This document shows positions 33,794 to 45,388 of a stretch of 64,000 bases of DNA, one piece after another. Location: positions 10,731,730 through 10,795,729 of the forward strand of contig CAIIXF020000007.1 of the NCBI GenBank assembly GCA_903813345.2, given 5' to 3'. Both the position numbers and the translations under genes were made by a program. Position 1 is the first letter of the stretch, and each line of letters starts with the position of its first letter. Below the pieces are notes generated by a model. That model was given only the letters and a program-made list of their open reading frames with translations. It searched no databases and was not told where the DNA came from. The stretch is from Owenia fusiformis (lineage: Eukaryota; Annelida; Polychaeta; Sabellida; Oweniidae).

Positions 33794-35622
33794 CCTATAA
33801 ATATTAATAGTATTGTGATTTGAATATTGAGTTATTTCATTCATAATATACATACTGTGAACAGAGTTACTATGGCACTTATAAAGAAGAATTGCAATTT
33901 AGACCAAGATAGTCCAAGACCTTAATCTCTGGGAAATGACAAAAATGTGCATGGGAAAATACTCTTTTCCTTGGAAGGCATCAATTTGTCAAGGAAAGAT
34001 GCAGTCACCAACATGTAGTGGGTGCCAAAGTAAAACTGGTGACAGAACACATATTTGTTATACAATCTATAGTCTACAAGGGTTCCTATTCATGCCATAT
34101 AAGCAATACAGAAAGTAGCATAATTTAAGTAGTAAAATGTTATACATATTTATTTGCTAATTTATTGATTTATGTACATAATAATAATCTGGTACAACAT
34201 ACACTTGCATGCATGTGCAAAGTTTGAATACTGTATATGCAGCAGTAAGAATTAATAAAGACATTGCAAATTGCAAAATGAATTGAATTTTCTGTGTTAC
34301 TATTCAAACCAACTTGCCAAAGTTGTTGCTATTATATCATATATAACTTTACTCTACATACTATTTCAATTCTAATTTCTTAAATGTCAAACTTGAATTA
34401 AAATAAACAAAATGTAAATGTTGCCTTTTAAAAGTACCCTATGTTATTCAAAGAAATATAATTTACAAATCTTGATTTTTGAGTTGAATACTAATCATAT
34501 TGAAAAAAAGATTCTACTTGTCTTACTACTTGTTGATTCTACTTGTCTTACCTAAAGGGTGAAGTATTATACATATGATATGATTTTTACTATTACTACT
34601 GTACTACTATATATATGATATGAAAATGGTGATGATGAATTTTATACAAAGAATGCAATTACATGCATAAAACTACAAATACTGTAAATACTGCAAAAGA
34701 CTTAAATAGTCTTCAACTAAGAATAGACTCATAAACCACATACAGTATATGAGATACATGTACACTGTATGTAGACCTAACCTGCACAAAACAAGTCTGT
34801 ATATGTGACCTTTCTCTGGAATCAGGAGTCCCGTGAAAATTTCCATGGTATAGTTAGTATAAAATATGTTGAGGTATAAACTATGCATTATATTATATTT
34901 AGTCAACAAAGTTTAGTTAAAACTGTACTTAAAGAGAGAATCAGATACAGCAAGCAGGCTAAACAAAAAATTGTCTCAATTTTAGAATATTTTTGGCTCA
35001 TGTCATTCCTTGTCATGTCTATTTTCTAAAAATCACAAAAGTGCATACTTTATTCAAGGAAAACTAAAGATTTTTACAAGAATGTATTATTTTTCTATAA
35101 GAATGGTAAACATTCTTATTATTTGGGAGAATATAAACATTTTCCACCCTTTTTTGCACTTTGAATTATTAAGAACTTCACCAATTTATAACATATTGTG
35201 AATCTTTTGGGAGATATTGTATTTGATATTGTAAGGAATAGATTGGTAGGTCAATTATAAAAGTTGCTTGTAATTTTGTCACCCCCTATAGATCTGATTC
35301 TGCCTTTAATGAATGAATAATACCAGTGGTAATACTGAAATTCTGTCTCCTTTGTCATTTTGATATATTCATGACATCTGCTAGTATTACATCAACTTCA
35401 CCATTTTAGTGAAAATATATCATGTTCAGGACTGGTTAATCCATATACAGGAGAGTGACAAATTGTGTATAGTTATTATTGAAGGAGATGCATTTATGTG
35501 TTTACATTAAGGAACTCCCTAAGTCCCTGACTTTTAGTTTGGGATATCAGTCAGTTTTCATTGCTGGTTTCCTTATACAGTTTGAAGATTAATCCATCCA
35601 AAATTGACCATCTGTCTGTTCA
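33794..35622. other. 3' flanks of the converging CCDC14 and small ciliary-type genes
   Basis: No exon is supported. AATAAA at 34254-34259 is a possible distal poly(A) signal for CCDC14. The interval contains the dispersed repeat at 35178-35312. The rest is AT-rich and unremarkable. Confidence 0.45.
35178..35312 (+). repeat. Dispersed repeat, copy 2 of 2
   Basis: This is the forward copy of the repeat whose inverse is at 19290-19425; about 130 bp match closely. Confidence 0.75.
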
Positions 35623-36455
35623 TCACCATTGACTTTTATAATCTATTGACTGAAAAAAAAGATGAAAACCATGAATGTACAGTTGTATGTTGTGAGATAA
35701 ACAAATACAAGTCAAGTAAGACAAATCAGGGTGACAGAGATAATATATCTGATACTAGTATAATAATTGAAAAAAATATGTTGATACTTAATAATTGTAC
35801 TTGCAATGTGTACATAATGATTATAACTACATATATGTGAACTGTTTCTCCTTACAAAAATGAAATGCATTGTACATACATATAGGAGCTCATTCAAGTA
35901 CAAATTGCCTGTCACTGTGTCATTCAGCGTGAAAACGATGAAAAGTTGGATAAGATATTTGTATTTTATTAACTTACACTAAATCTATTTGGAACCTTGG
36001 CAGAATAGTCTACTGTCTGTTGCCTCCTTAGAGCCTCCCGCCTAGCACTGTCTGTATCCCTCATATTCTGCGGAGTGTCCCCTCTCATCACTCCGAGTTG
36101 TTTTTCATAAGTAGATGGTGGTCTTTGGCCATTTGCAAGCATTCCCATTTCACTTTCATTTTGGGCAGATTTTTCTGCATATGCTCTCTAAAATTAAGAT
36201 ACACATTTGTAACATAGTGGAAATGATCTATTATGTGTATGTGGTTACTTAGCCTGTATTTGTGAAGAGCCTTGGAAATACATGTAAGTAAGTATGGAGC
36301 AGAAGGAATTGGATGGATCATGTACAGTACACATATCAAGAATTTATTTATTAAATATTCATGTTACCAACCTCTTGTTGTTTTTGCAGCCAAGCCTTTC
36401 TCAAATGAACTGTTTCTACTCGCCTTGCCTCATTGTGCATATTTATTCCTGCCAT
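35623..36455 (-). CDS. Small charged protein, ~106 aa, X-box promoter (putative ciliary gene)
   Basis: I do not recognise the family. On the minus strand a 5' untranslated exon ends at 36778 (ACAG|GTAAGT). Coding exons are 36455-36372 (ATG one base after the acceptor), 36187-35978, and probably 35649-35623. The joined protein starts MAGINMHNEARRVETVHLRK, continues AWLQKQQE|RAYAEKSAQNESEM, ...RPPSTYEKQLGVMRG..., ...ARREALRRQQTVDYSAKVPN, and ends RFS|SIDYKSQW. Both internal joins are phase 0. If the last intron is not used, translation ends at 35969 with a slightly different tail; the GTAAGT donor and the strong TTTTTTTTCAG acceptor favour splicing. It is Arg/Gln/Glu-rich, without signal peptide or membrane span, and probably helical. 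The X-box at 36869-36881 just upstream suggests RFX control and a ciliary role, perhaps an axonemal or microtubule inner protein. That role is inference. It converges on CCDC14. Confidence 0.72.
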
Positions 36456-36868
36456 ACTGAAAAATAATTGTGATCAGTATGAGTTTGTTCTGCATAGAGA
36501 TAATGCATAAAGCATAGGTTTACAAAACCCATAGATCTCATACAGTATGATATGTTCTTGTGAACGTCTCAGATCTGACTATAACATAAACTGTACTATA
36601 CATGGGTCATTTTTCTACTTGTTTGGTTTGAGCTTTCTGGAGCCTAGATGAAAATACAATGAACCAAATAAAAATATTTTTATAAGTCTTACATGATCAT
36701 AATAGTAGAGTAATATTATATTTCTACAGTTCAGTTATCAATGAATGGATCTAAAGTTCTAGTATACCCAAACTTACCTGTACTGTATTATATTTGTCGT
36801 TCTATTTGAGCTTCTATACCCAATGCAACTTTCTCTAGTTTAGCAGCCTTACTTCCTGTTTACATCTT

Positions 36869-36881
36869 GTTACTTAGCAAC
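36869..36881 (-). promoter_or_regulatory. RFX X-box
   Basis: GTTACTTAGCAAC (inverse GTTGCTAAGTAAC) is a two-half-site match to the X-box pattern GTTNCT-N-AGNAAC. It lies about 90 bp upstream of the 5' exon donor of the small minus-strand gene, where a promoter would be. Confidence 0.72.
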
Positions 36882-38445
36882 AATGATAGTAAATGTATAT
36901 CCAATTATTGTCATTGATGACTATGGCTTAATCAGAAAAAAATAAACTAATGTTTGATTAGATTTATTTTGTTAATTTGTAAACGTTCTTTCTTCAGTAT
37001 TATGTCGCAATGTTAATCTACAATTTTATACTTTTTAGCTACAATGTTGTATGTCGCATAAACCTCGACATTTGAAGAGCTCTAATTGAGTAGCAATTAA
37101 CATTTACGTTTGTTGCTTTCAAAATGTTATATTCAACATCAAATGAACTGCAGAAATAAAAATGGGGATTTAGTGGGCTCCTTTTCAAAGGGAGACCGCG
37201 TTTTTTTAATAGGCCTCATATTTACAAATGGGTCCATATTTTGAGAAGTTTGTAAATGCGATGAGGAGTATAAAAAGCCTGGTGCAGTGCAAAACTACTA
37301 ATTTTAGTGTCCCGATTAGGCTAAATGTTGACGATGTATTACCTCTCCCCCGCCCCATTCCATAACAGAAATAACTGCGCGAGGGCATAGAAATATAAAG
37401 TGGAGGATCTCGTACAAAGTGATTCATCGAGCGGTAAACATACTTTATTCAGGAAAACACCATGACCTTAGACCGGTTTGTTTATGTGCAAGCTGTGTCA
37501 AATGTCAAGTGAAACCCAGGCAATAAACATGATAAACAAACTTGAAAATACATTGAATAAAATGTAAAATAGCAACTCAACACAGTGCAACTGAACGAAT
37601 TGTATCTTCTGTTTTTGCATTCATCAAGAGAAGTCATAAAAATACAAGACAAAGGCTATTAATCGACAATTCGATATTATAATGAATTCAAAATGGCGTC
37701 CGAATTCCTTTGATCAGATTGTATTATCAAAATAATTGTCGAAGTCTCCCAAATTTACAAATGTTCTTTCTTATTTTTATTACCAGATAACATATTTTTT
37801 ATAAATGAATCATAGCGATCAATGAAAAACATCATTTTATGTTGAACCTAAACATCTCATACCCATTACCGGGACAGTCTTAAGCACGATAACAATCTAT
37901 ACTCCTGAATCTATACTCCTCTTTTCCATGAATAAACACGATTTTACTTTTATTTGACTATGTTTTAAAACATAATACAAACATGCTTCGATGCTACCTT
38001 AAACAATGTATTCCATTGTATGTTGATAGACTTTTTAATTTATATCACGAAACACGATTTTATACTGAAATGAATACGAGTTGGCAAAAATGGCGTGATG
38101 TAAAAATGATGTGTTTGTGTGTGCGATGAAATTGCAACGTTGTACACTTCAAGTACACAGAACCATTTATTGTGGGATATCAAATTAAAGCTGAATATAT
38201 GTTCTTTCTTATTTACGTATGGAAATATAAATGCGTATGAAGAAATAAAGAGATATTTTTGTTTGAATCAAAAACATTTGTTTTTTCACGTTGATCATTT
38301 GACTTCTTTTCATGTTATCTGTAAAAAACACTTGTTTTGTATTAGACGGAAATATTAATTCAGAATACCAAGTTTCTGATGGCACCTTTCATTTCTTAAT
38401 TAAACAAGGTTATCGACAACTTTTAAGCGTTTAGAAATAGGCAAC
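36882..38445. other. Intergenic between divergent X-box gene and histone H1
   Basis: No gene or recognised repeat is supported. Several ORFs of 70-80 codons lack any family signal. Confidence 0.5.
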
Positions 38446-38538
38446 AAACACAAATTCGAAATTAACGCAGCCATTTTGACATTCCATCGCAATAACCGGA
38501 ATATAGTTCTCTGACGTCCGCGCGATTCCCATATAAAC
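38446..38538 (+). promoter_or_regulatory. Histone H1 promoter: H1 box and TATA box
   Basis: AAACACA at 38446-38452 is the conserved H1-specific box, and TATAAAC at 38532-38538 is a TATA box about 75 bp before the ATG. Their order and distance fit replication-dependent H1 genes. Confidence 0.8.
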
Positions 38539-38611
38539 AAAAATAGAAGCGTTAGCCTTTATATTAACGAAGTATCTCTTACGTACAAGTTCTAAGACGA
38601 TTAACTGAAAA

Positions 38612-39166
38612 ATGGCAGACGTAGCAGCATCCAAGAAGAAGACAGCGAAGCCAAAGAAGCCATCGGCACATCCCAAGTATAGCCAGATGATTAGAGAGGC
38701 CGTCACTGCTCTCAAGGAACGAGGTGGTTCATCTCGCCAAGCTATTCTGAAGTACATCCTGGCCAACTACAAAGGACTCGAGGCTGGCCCAGCCGTTAAC
38801 GCCCATCTGAAAATGGCTCTACGAGCTGGTGTTAAGAAAGGAGGACTCGCTCAGTCCAAAGGAACGGGGGCATCTGGCAGTTTCCGTGTGGGAAAAGAGG
38901 AGAAGCCAAAGAAAGTCAAGAAGGTCAAAAAGGCAAAAACACCCAAAAAAGCAAAGAAACCAGCTAACAAAACCAAGAAACCTAAGTCTCCAAAGAAGGC
39001 TAAATCACCCAAGAAAGCAAAGAAACCCAAAGCAGCTAAGAAACCTGCAGCCAAGAAATCTCCAGCTAAGCCCGTGAAGAAAGCCGCTAAGAAGCCTGCA
39101 GCAAAGAAGGCTGCCAAGAAACCAGCAGCTAAGAAAGCCGCGAAGAAACCTGCAGCCAAGAAGTAA
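38612..39166 (+). CDS. Linker histone H1, 184 aa
   Basis: Linker histone H1 binds the nucleosome dyad and linker DNA and compacts chromatin in the nucleus. The gene is intronless. The winged-helix globular domain spans roughly residues 17-92: HPKYSQMIREAVTALKERGG, SSRQAILKYILANYK, and KGTGASGSFRVG at its end. The C-terminal half is a Lys/Ala/Pro tail with KKPKSPKKAKSPKKAKKPK and repeated AAKKPAAKK; SPKK motifs are typical CDK sites. The ATG context (GAAAAATGGCAG) and the promoter boxes fix the start. The 3' stem-loop and downstream purine element mark it as a replication-dependent gene without poly(A). No core histone gene is seen nearby, so it is a solitary H1 within this window. Confidence 0.97.
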   Translation: MADVAASKKKTAKPKKPSAHPKYSQMIREAVTALKERGGSSRQAILKYILANYKGLEAGPAVNAHLKMALRAGVKKGGLAQSKGTGASGSFRVGKEEKPKKVKKVKKAKTPKKAKKPANKTKKPKSPKKAKSPKKAKKPKAAKKPAAKKSPAKPVKKAAKKPAAKKAAKKPAAKKAAKKPAAKK

Positions 39167-39195
39167 CAAATCAATCTTGGGCAACATCATCTAAA

Positions 39196-39230
39196 GGCCC
39201 GACAGGGCCACCGATTACTTCAAAAAGAGA
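39196..39230 (+). terminator. Histone mRNA 3' stem-loop and downstream element
   Basis: GGCCC-GACA-GGGCC at 39196-39209, about 30 bp after the stop, is followed by CACC and, 11 bp later, CAAAAAGAGA (39221-39230), which resembles the U7-binding histone downstream element. The usual hairpin is 6 bp with a UUUC-type loop in 16 nt; here it is 14 nt with a GACA loop. Confidence 0.78.
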
Positions 39231-39274
39231 ATCACTGTTTATGAATTCAATTGTGTTTGATGTAGTGTTGTGTT

Positions 39275-40125
39275 AGTGTGATTGCAAGTGACTATAATGC
39301 ATATGGTGTTTCACATGATGCATACAATGCGTTAGTGTGGTTGCAAGTGGTGTGTTAGGATGATTGAAAGTGGCTTATGCACATGGTGCAAAAAGTGATT
39401 GCAAGTGGTTTCACATGATGCGTTAGTGTGGTTGCAAGTGATGTGTTAGGGTGATTGAAAGTGGCTTATGCACATGATGCAAAAAGTGATTGCAAGTGGT
39501 TTCACATGATGCGTTAGTGTGGTTGCAAGTGATGTGTTAGGGTGATTGAAAGTGGCTTATGCACATGATGCAACAAGTGATTGCAAGTGGTTTCACATGA
39601 TGCATACAATGCGTTAGTGTGGTTGCAAGTGATTGAAAGTGGCTTATGCACATGATGCAAAAAGTGATTGCAAGTGGTTTCACATGATGCATACAATGCG
39701 ATATTGTGGTTGCAAGTGATGTCTTAGGGTGATTGAAAGTGGCTTATGCACATGATGTAAAAAGTGATTGCAAGTGGTTTCACATGATGCAACCAATGCG
39801 TAAGTGTGGTTGCAAGTGATGTCTTAGGGTGATTGAAAGTGGCTTATGCACATGATGTAAAAAGTGATTGCAAGTGGTTTCACATGATGCAACCAATGCG
39901 TAAGTGTGGTTGCAAGTGATGTGTTAGGGTGATTGTGGCTTATGCACATGGTGTGAAAAAGTGATTGTAAGTGGTTTCAAATGATGCATACAATGCGTTA
40001 GGGTGATTGCACGTGGCTTATGCACATGGTGCAAAAAAATGTTTGTAAGTGGTTTCAAACGATGCATACAATGCGTTAGTGAATATGTGATAGTGATGTG
40101 TTAGGGTGATTGCAAATGTGTTATG
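39275..40125. repeat. Minisatellite A, ~91-bp (87-104) unit, downstream of H1
   Basis: Units contain AGTGATTGCAAGTGGTTTCA, CATGATGC with or without an extra ATACAATGCG, TTAGTGTGGTTGCAAGTGAT, and GATTGAAAGTGGCTTATGCA. Unit starts at 39395, 39486 and 39577 are exactly 91 bp apart; later units are 87-104 bp. Confidence 0.92.
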
Positions 40126-40159
40126 ATCCATATAGAGGTGATTTTCAGGTGGTTTACGC

Positions 40160-40615
40160 ACACGTTGCATCATGTGACATGCGAGGGTGATTGCAATTGG
40201 TTTACGCACATGATGCATATAGAGATGCGTTGTGGTGACTGCAATTGGTTTAAGCACATGATGCATAAAGTGATGCGTCGGGGTGATTGCAAGTGGTTTA
40301 CGCACATGATGTATATAGTGATGCGTTCGGGTGATTGCAAGTGGTTTACGTACATAATGCATATAGTGATGCGTTGGGGTGATTGCAATTGGTTTATGCG
40401 CATGATGCATAAAGTGATGCGTTGGGGTGATTGCAAGTGGTTTACGCACATGATGCATATAGTGATGCGATGGGATGATTGCAAGTGGTTTACGCACATG
40501 ATGCATATAGTGATGCGTTGGGGTGATTGCAAGTGGTTTATGCGCATGATGCATAAAGTGATGCGTTGTGGTGATTGCAATTGGTTTACGCGCATGATGC
40601 ATATAGTAATACGTA
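40160..40615. repeat. Minisatellite B, 48-bp unit, ~9 copies
   Basis: The unit is ATGATGCATATAGTGATGCG + TTGGGGTGATTGCAAGTGGT + TTACGCAC. It shares TGATTGCAAGTGGTT with minisatellite A, so the two arrays are related. Because 48 is divisible by three, frames of about 160-200 codons stay open on both strands; these are not genes. Confidence 0.93.
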
Positions 40616-41595
40616 AGTGGTATGTAAGGTTGATTGCTTTGTCATGGTGCATATGCCTTTTTAGATATTTTGAGGATGTTATAAAAATGTTACGAGGATG
40701 TTATAAAAATGTTACAAAAATCGAATTTATATTTTGAATTTCGCACATTCAATTGTTTCTCGGAACTTTCCTGATATAATAATACCAGTAGATAAAAGAT
40801 GGCAGGGGTGTGTCCAAGTAAATACTCGTATTCGATCATTCCTAAAATCAAATGCGCCTGGCCAATCAAGGCACTACTTCCACCCTCTCTAGAATGTCGC
40901 GAAGCCAAATAGCTGAAAAATGCTTACATAATAGATGTCACCCTTGCTTGTCTTTGATTTTCTAGGGCCAGACCTCCACTCACTTCAATGCTAGAACTGA
41001 ACTTGCAATAGTCACTTTATTTCATGATTTATCAAAAAGTGTTGGTTGAATCTGTACATATTGTGATTAAACATGAAAATATTGGTTGTCATACGAATAA
41101 ATCAAGGTTTTAATGAATTTCAGCATTGCACCAATGGAGATTTGGCCCAAGTTTTTTAAAAATGTCATGGAAAATGATTTAAATGACATAACTGTGTAAA
41201 GCAAAGCTATAATTGGAGAAAATTTGTAACTGAATCCAAATATGCTATCAAAAATAAAGAAAAGTAGTTTATCAGAGGAAAAAAGTGCAAATCTCTTAAA
41301 ATCTCCTGAAAAAAACGAGAATTAGCGAGATTTCAAAGCTATTTAGAAACTCTTCTGACAATAATTTTGCATTTGTCGTAGGGATATATGATGAAAAAGT
41401 GTTAATTTTAAACAGATGGGCTATCTTGTTGAAAGCCCATAGTGTTTTAAATAATCTACTAGGTACTGTATCAGTGATTACACATGACTACACACAAACG
41501 AATCATTTGGTTTCATCATGGGCTTTCAACTCTAGTTGAAAGCCCATGGTTTCATTAAGGAGCATGCAGTCGCATATCTCTTCAAAGACTCGACC
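40616..41595. other. Intergenic, no gene seen
   Basis: Starts with a short duplication (GAGGATGTTATAAAAATGTT twice at 40671-40710). A perfect 16-bp-arm hairpin lies at 41518-41551 (ATGGGCTTTCAACT and its inverse); related words (GAAAGCCCAT) occur at 41412-41440 and 13170. Confidence 0.55.
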
Positions 41596-43045
41596 CAGTG
41601 GCGTAGGAACAATGTACGCCAAAACGCCAGTGCGTAGTGTTGAAAAGTGAGAATAAAAAGGCTTATTAATTTTCCTATGTTCTTTATTCATATTTTCTCA
41701 TTGTATTGTGCAAAAGTAATCTCGAGCACACTAGCCTAAAGATTGTTTTGTGGATACCATATGATATGCTCGTTTTTTTCAATAGTACTCCTTTGCATGG
41801 TTAAATTGTGCCTCTGTTATTTTTCTAATCTGGCCCACAGATAAATGACACTTCTTGAAAAATAAAATATTGAAAGTTACCTTGTTTCTACAGTTCCAAT
41901 ACTGTAGAAAATGCAAAGTAACATGCTTTATTTCATGATAATCGAGCCACTATTGACTATACTATCTTATGGATTTTAAAACTAAAATACAACTTCACCA
42001 AATATTCGTGATTCACGTTCTCTTCACGAATTTGAGTTTTTCAAAAACTACTTGATGAATACCTTTGCAGTTTTTTGCGCATGTTCTGTAATGCTTATGC
42101 AAATTGTGGTATCGTTTAATTATGATGATGGAACCTCTTTAAATGAGATGTATATTTTTTTATTCTCCCCTACCCCCAATTTTTCAATTTCACTATATCG
42201 ATTTATATTCCGTTGCCAGGCAAAATCATAGACATAAATTATAGTTAAGTCAGCAATTATATATTTTCTTACTAAATCACCAATTGTTATTGGTAGTTGA
42301 AATATGAATGTTAAAGACAACTTGAAAATGTTGATTATTTAAATACGCGTTCCATCGATTTTAGTTCTAGAAAAGCTATTACCTAGATTTTTATTTCATT
42401 TAAAAGATAATAGATTATTGGTTTAGGAAATATAACATTTTTGGCACCCCCTGAGTCACGTTGACCTCGATTTGACCTTTGTGGTGGGAAGTTTATTTGG
42501 TCTTGCGAATTAGTGTCATAAAAAAGGTTGCAGACATTAGGGTTAATTGTTTCATTGATCACGAATCCGTTTCTTTAAATCAATTGATCAAGCTAGATTC
42601 TTTAATCTGTACGTGTCGTATTGCATGGTACACGATGGAATCAGACAATACTATGTCTCTCAATTCAATTATTCGAAAATGATTAAAAATCTCTCATTGT
42701 TATTTGGAAATTGATCGTCTATATCGTTCGAGACATAAGAAAAGTGAGAATGATTTGTGATTTTCCATGGTGATTTTAAATGATGAAAATCAGGGGCATC
42801 AAGGATTTTAAGCTTGTATATAAAATCGAAACGCCAACCTATACGTATGACCAATCGCCCATACAAATGCATCGCTTAAACATTTCCGTTCTCATTTAGG
42901 TTATGAAAACATTGCATTCTATTGCCATAAAACGTTTAACGAGCATAAAATAGGAGTTTTGATATAGAGGATTTGACACAATTGTTTCATAGTTTTGGCG
43001 GGATTTTTTGGCGTAGTGTTGAATCTACACCTTCCTACGCCCCTG
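41596..43045. mobile_element. hAT-like non-autonomous transposon, 1.45 kb
   Basis: It starts CAGTGGCGTAGGAACAATGT and ends with TTCCTACGCCCCTG, the inverse of CAGGGGCGTAGGAA, a typical hAT terminus. CGACC flanks both sides (41591-41595, 43046-43050). Five- to six-bp duplications occur in some invertebrate hAT groups. The interior has GGCGTAGTGTTGAA near the right end and GCGTAGTGTTGAAAAG near the left but no transposase. Confidence 0.8.
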
Positions 43046-43426
43046 CGACCTATTTTGAATTATAGCCTAGAACGGAAATGATGATCACGTTTACCTGGAA
43101 TACGAAAATCCTACCACTACCAACCAGCATATTTGCGTCTCGACGAGTCGTGATCAAAATAGACAAAACATTACAGGTCATTTCCACGGAAGTGTTTTCC
43201 TAGTATTATATCAATGTCAAAAATCAAAGTTTTAATTATCATACAACAAATATCATCGTACTGCACATCCTGAATGTTTACAGAGTGAGTTAAACAACAC
43301 TAACCACTCAAATTATACTTTTATAACATTATTAGATAATGGTCTGTTACGAGTGCTGAAGCAGTGTATTATTGGCCCTCATAATTGATATGTTCAATAA
43401 TCATATATAAGGGTTGTGTACTGGGA

Positions 43427-43541
43427 GGTTTTGGATATGGGGTTTATCCAGAGGGAGATATGCATATCTACCTGAGGGACCGTAGGGACCGAAGGTAGAT
43501 GTGCATATCTCACGAGGGATGAACCCAATATCCAAACCGAC
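43427..43541. repeat. Imperfect palindrome, ~115 bp
   Basis: GGTTTTGGATATGGGGTTTA and GAGATATGCATATCTACCT pair with the inverse at 43494-43541 around a GGGACCGTAGGGACC core. It looks like a small palindromic repeat. Confidence 0.75.
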
Positions 43542-43557
43542 CGTACATAACTGCTTT

Positions 43558-43817
43558 ATCCCATACCAAGTAGAGTTTCCAGGGGCATATGGCCATTTCA
43601 ATAGTTCAAGGTGTAAAAATAAACAAATCATTCATATGCAAAGTCATTTTATTGCATTACCAGAAGCAGGAAGATATGCAGCGGAAGCGGGAAGATATGC
43701 ACCGAAGCGGAAGATATGGCGGGAGATATGGAGGTTCTGGATATGGAAACCTCAAAATCAGGATACGGGATATATCTTACCAACTTATCTCCCTAAAACT
43801 CTACTTGGCATAGGATA
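43558..43817. mobile_element. Short MITE with TTATCC.ATACCAAGTAGAG ends
   Basis: TTATCCCATACCAAGTAGAG near 43557 pairs with CTCTACTTGGCATAGGATAA ending near 43817. The interior has GGAAGATATG repeats at 43670-43745. It follows the palindrome at 43427-43541. Confidence 0.65.
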
Positions 43818-44580
43818 AATAGAGATTATCCTATATGAAGTTCAGGATATTGGGATAATCACGAGGCAAATATAATTATTTTTATTATTATCTATTTATT
43901 ATTATATATATTTATATCTGCCCGAGGACTGTGACTGTGTATTACTGACTGAAATGTAAAATTGTACATAATGTGTACTCAAGGACGTCTATCTCAGTGT
44001 ACTTAAGAATTTTATCTTGGTGGTCACAATCACAATTGATATCCTTCAATCATCTTTTAACAATTATTTGAAACTAAAACCTTTTCGGGCCACCCTGTAC
44101 ATTGTTTAGTGCGAGTTCATAAAGCTTTTGATATATAATGTGGACAAAAGAGGTACAGGCGTTATTGTAAAACGCAATGATAATGATAATACCGTACATC
44201 ATTCTACTCAGTCTACTTTGAAGAAATCTAGATCACTCATATTAAGAGGTAAATGAAGTAAGAAACGAAAACAATAACAAATGTTCAAGCTGCCTAGTTT
44301 ATCTGAAAATGCTGAAAAGCATAAATATCACGTTTTGCCCTTCAGCCTACTTTTTGCCTCGCTCGTTAGTCCAGCTCTTCTGTGATTAATTGGTTCATTT
44401 GACTACAGGTACTTGGATTTGGAATTAAAACGTTTTTTGACAATTTGTTCAATCGAGTTAAATCGCAGGAAAACTACCATCATCCGATCCCCGCCTTTCA
44501 GTAGCTTACATAGACCAACATAATTTTCAGCCGAATAGATTTATAATTCAAACTTCCCGCTAAACTCTTCACAAACTTTC
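43818..44580. other. Intergenic, upstream of the NHL gene
   Basis: No exon or repeat is supported, apart from an A/T run near 43870-43920. Confidence 0.45.
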
Positions 44581-44581
44581 A

Positions 44582-44680
44582 ACCAATCAGAAGCGACATA
44601 GTTTTAGCATGTTCCTCCAAATAGCATTCTTATCACGTGCTCTGGCGTTGAAGTAACGCTACACCTGTTGGGGTATATAA
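44582..44680 (+). promoter_or_regulatory. Promoter of the NHL gene: CCAAT and TATA boxes
   Basis: CCAATCAG at about 44583 and GTATATAAGGG with TATATAA at 44674-44680 sit 90 bp apart. A noncoding first exon would start about 30 bp later and ends at CAAG|GTAAGT (44856). Confidence 0.7.
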
Positions 44681-45388
44681 GGGTATGCTAGGAAAAAATA
44701 GTAAATAAATCCCTAGGTACTGCATATAGCATATGGACTGCTTTCCTCTTACATCAGCGTTTGTTGATTCGGTACTTGATAATTTTGGAGATATTGCCAT
44801 ATATTAGGACATCAACTTACTATTTTTGGATTATCATTTTGGAAATATCCACCAAGGTAAGTAAATAAATGCAAAAAATAATGAAATAAAAATAAATAGA
44901 AAAATAACGATAACGACATACTAGTGTACACCGATGATGTATTTCTGGAATCGTGGGCATTTCAAAGAAATCAGTACACTGCATTCCCTATAAGAATTAC
45001 ACTTAACTTTTGATTGTTTGAAAGGATGCAGGGATGATTGTTCTAAATATCAAGTTAAAAGGGTATTCCAGGAAACATTTGTTAGTCTCAAAAATACGCT
45101 CTTTTACCAGAATATACGCTTCAAGATTTCATCGGATTCTGACAAAGCAAATTCTGGGAAAAGGAAAAAGTTGTCAGTTACAAATGTGTTTGGTTTATTT
45201 CTCCTGGGCAGTCTATGAAAAAAATATTTGAAAAAATTCCCTTCAGTAAAATTTGAGAGGGTATTTAAAACAAGGAAATGGTAAATTGAAAATATTCCAT
45301 ACATATGACGGTGTTTAACAATTCAAGATTGTGCATGGCTTATTCGAATTTCAGACACCAAATTAACTATTAAAAATCCTTTTCAGGC

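Noticed and set aside
38851-39190. Hydrophobic minus-strand ORFs opposite histone H1
   Set aside because: Antisense of the Lys/Ala-rich tail gives Phe/Leu-rich frames; the H1 sense frame is certain.
39275-40615. CRISPR-like direct repeats
   Set aside because: Units are contiguous tandem repeats without unique spacers, in an animal genome.
40018-40737. ORFs of 160-204 codons on both strands
   Set aside because: They read the 48-bp minisatellite, whose length is a multiple of three; no family resemblance.
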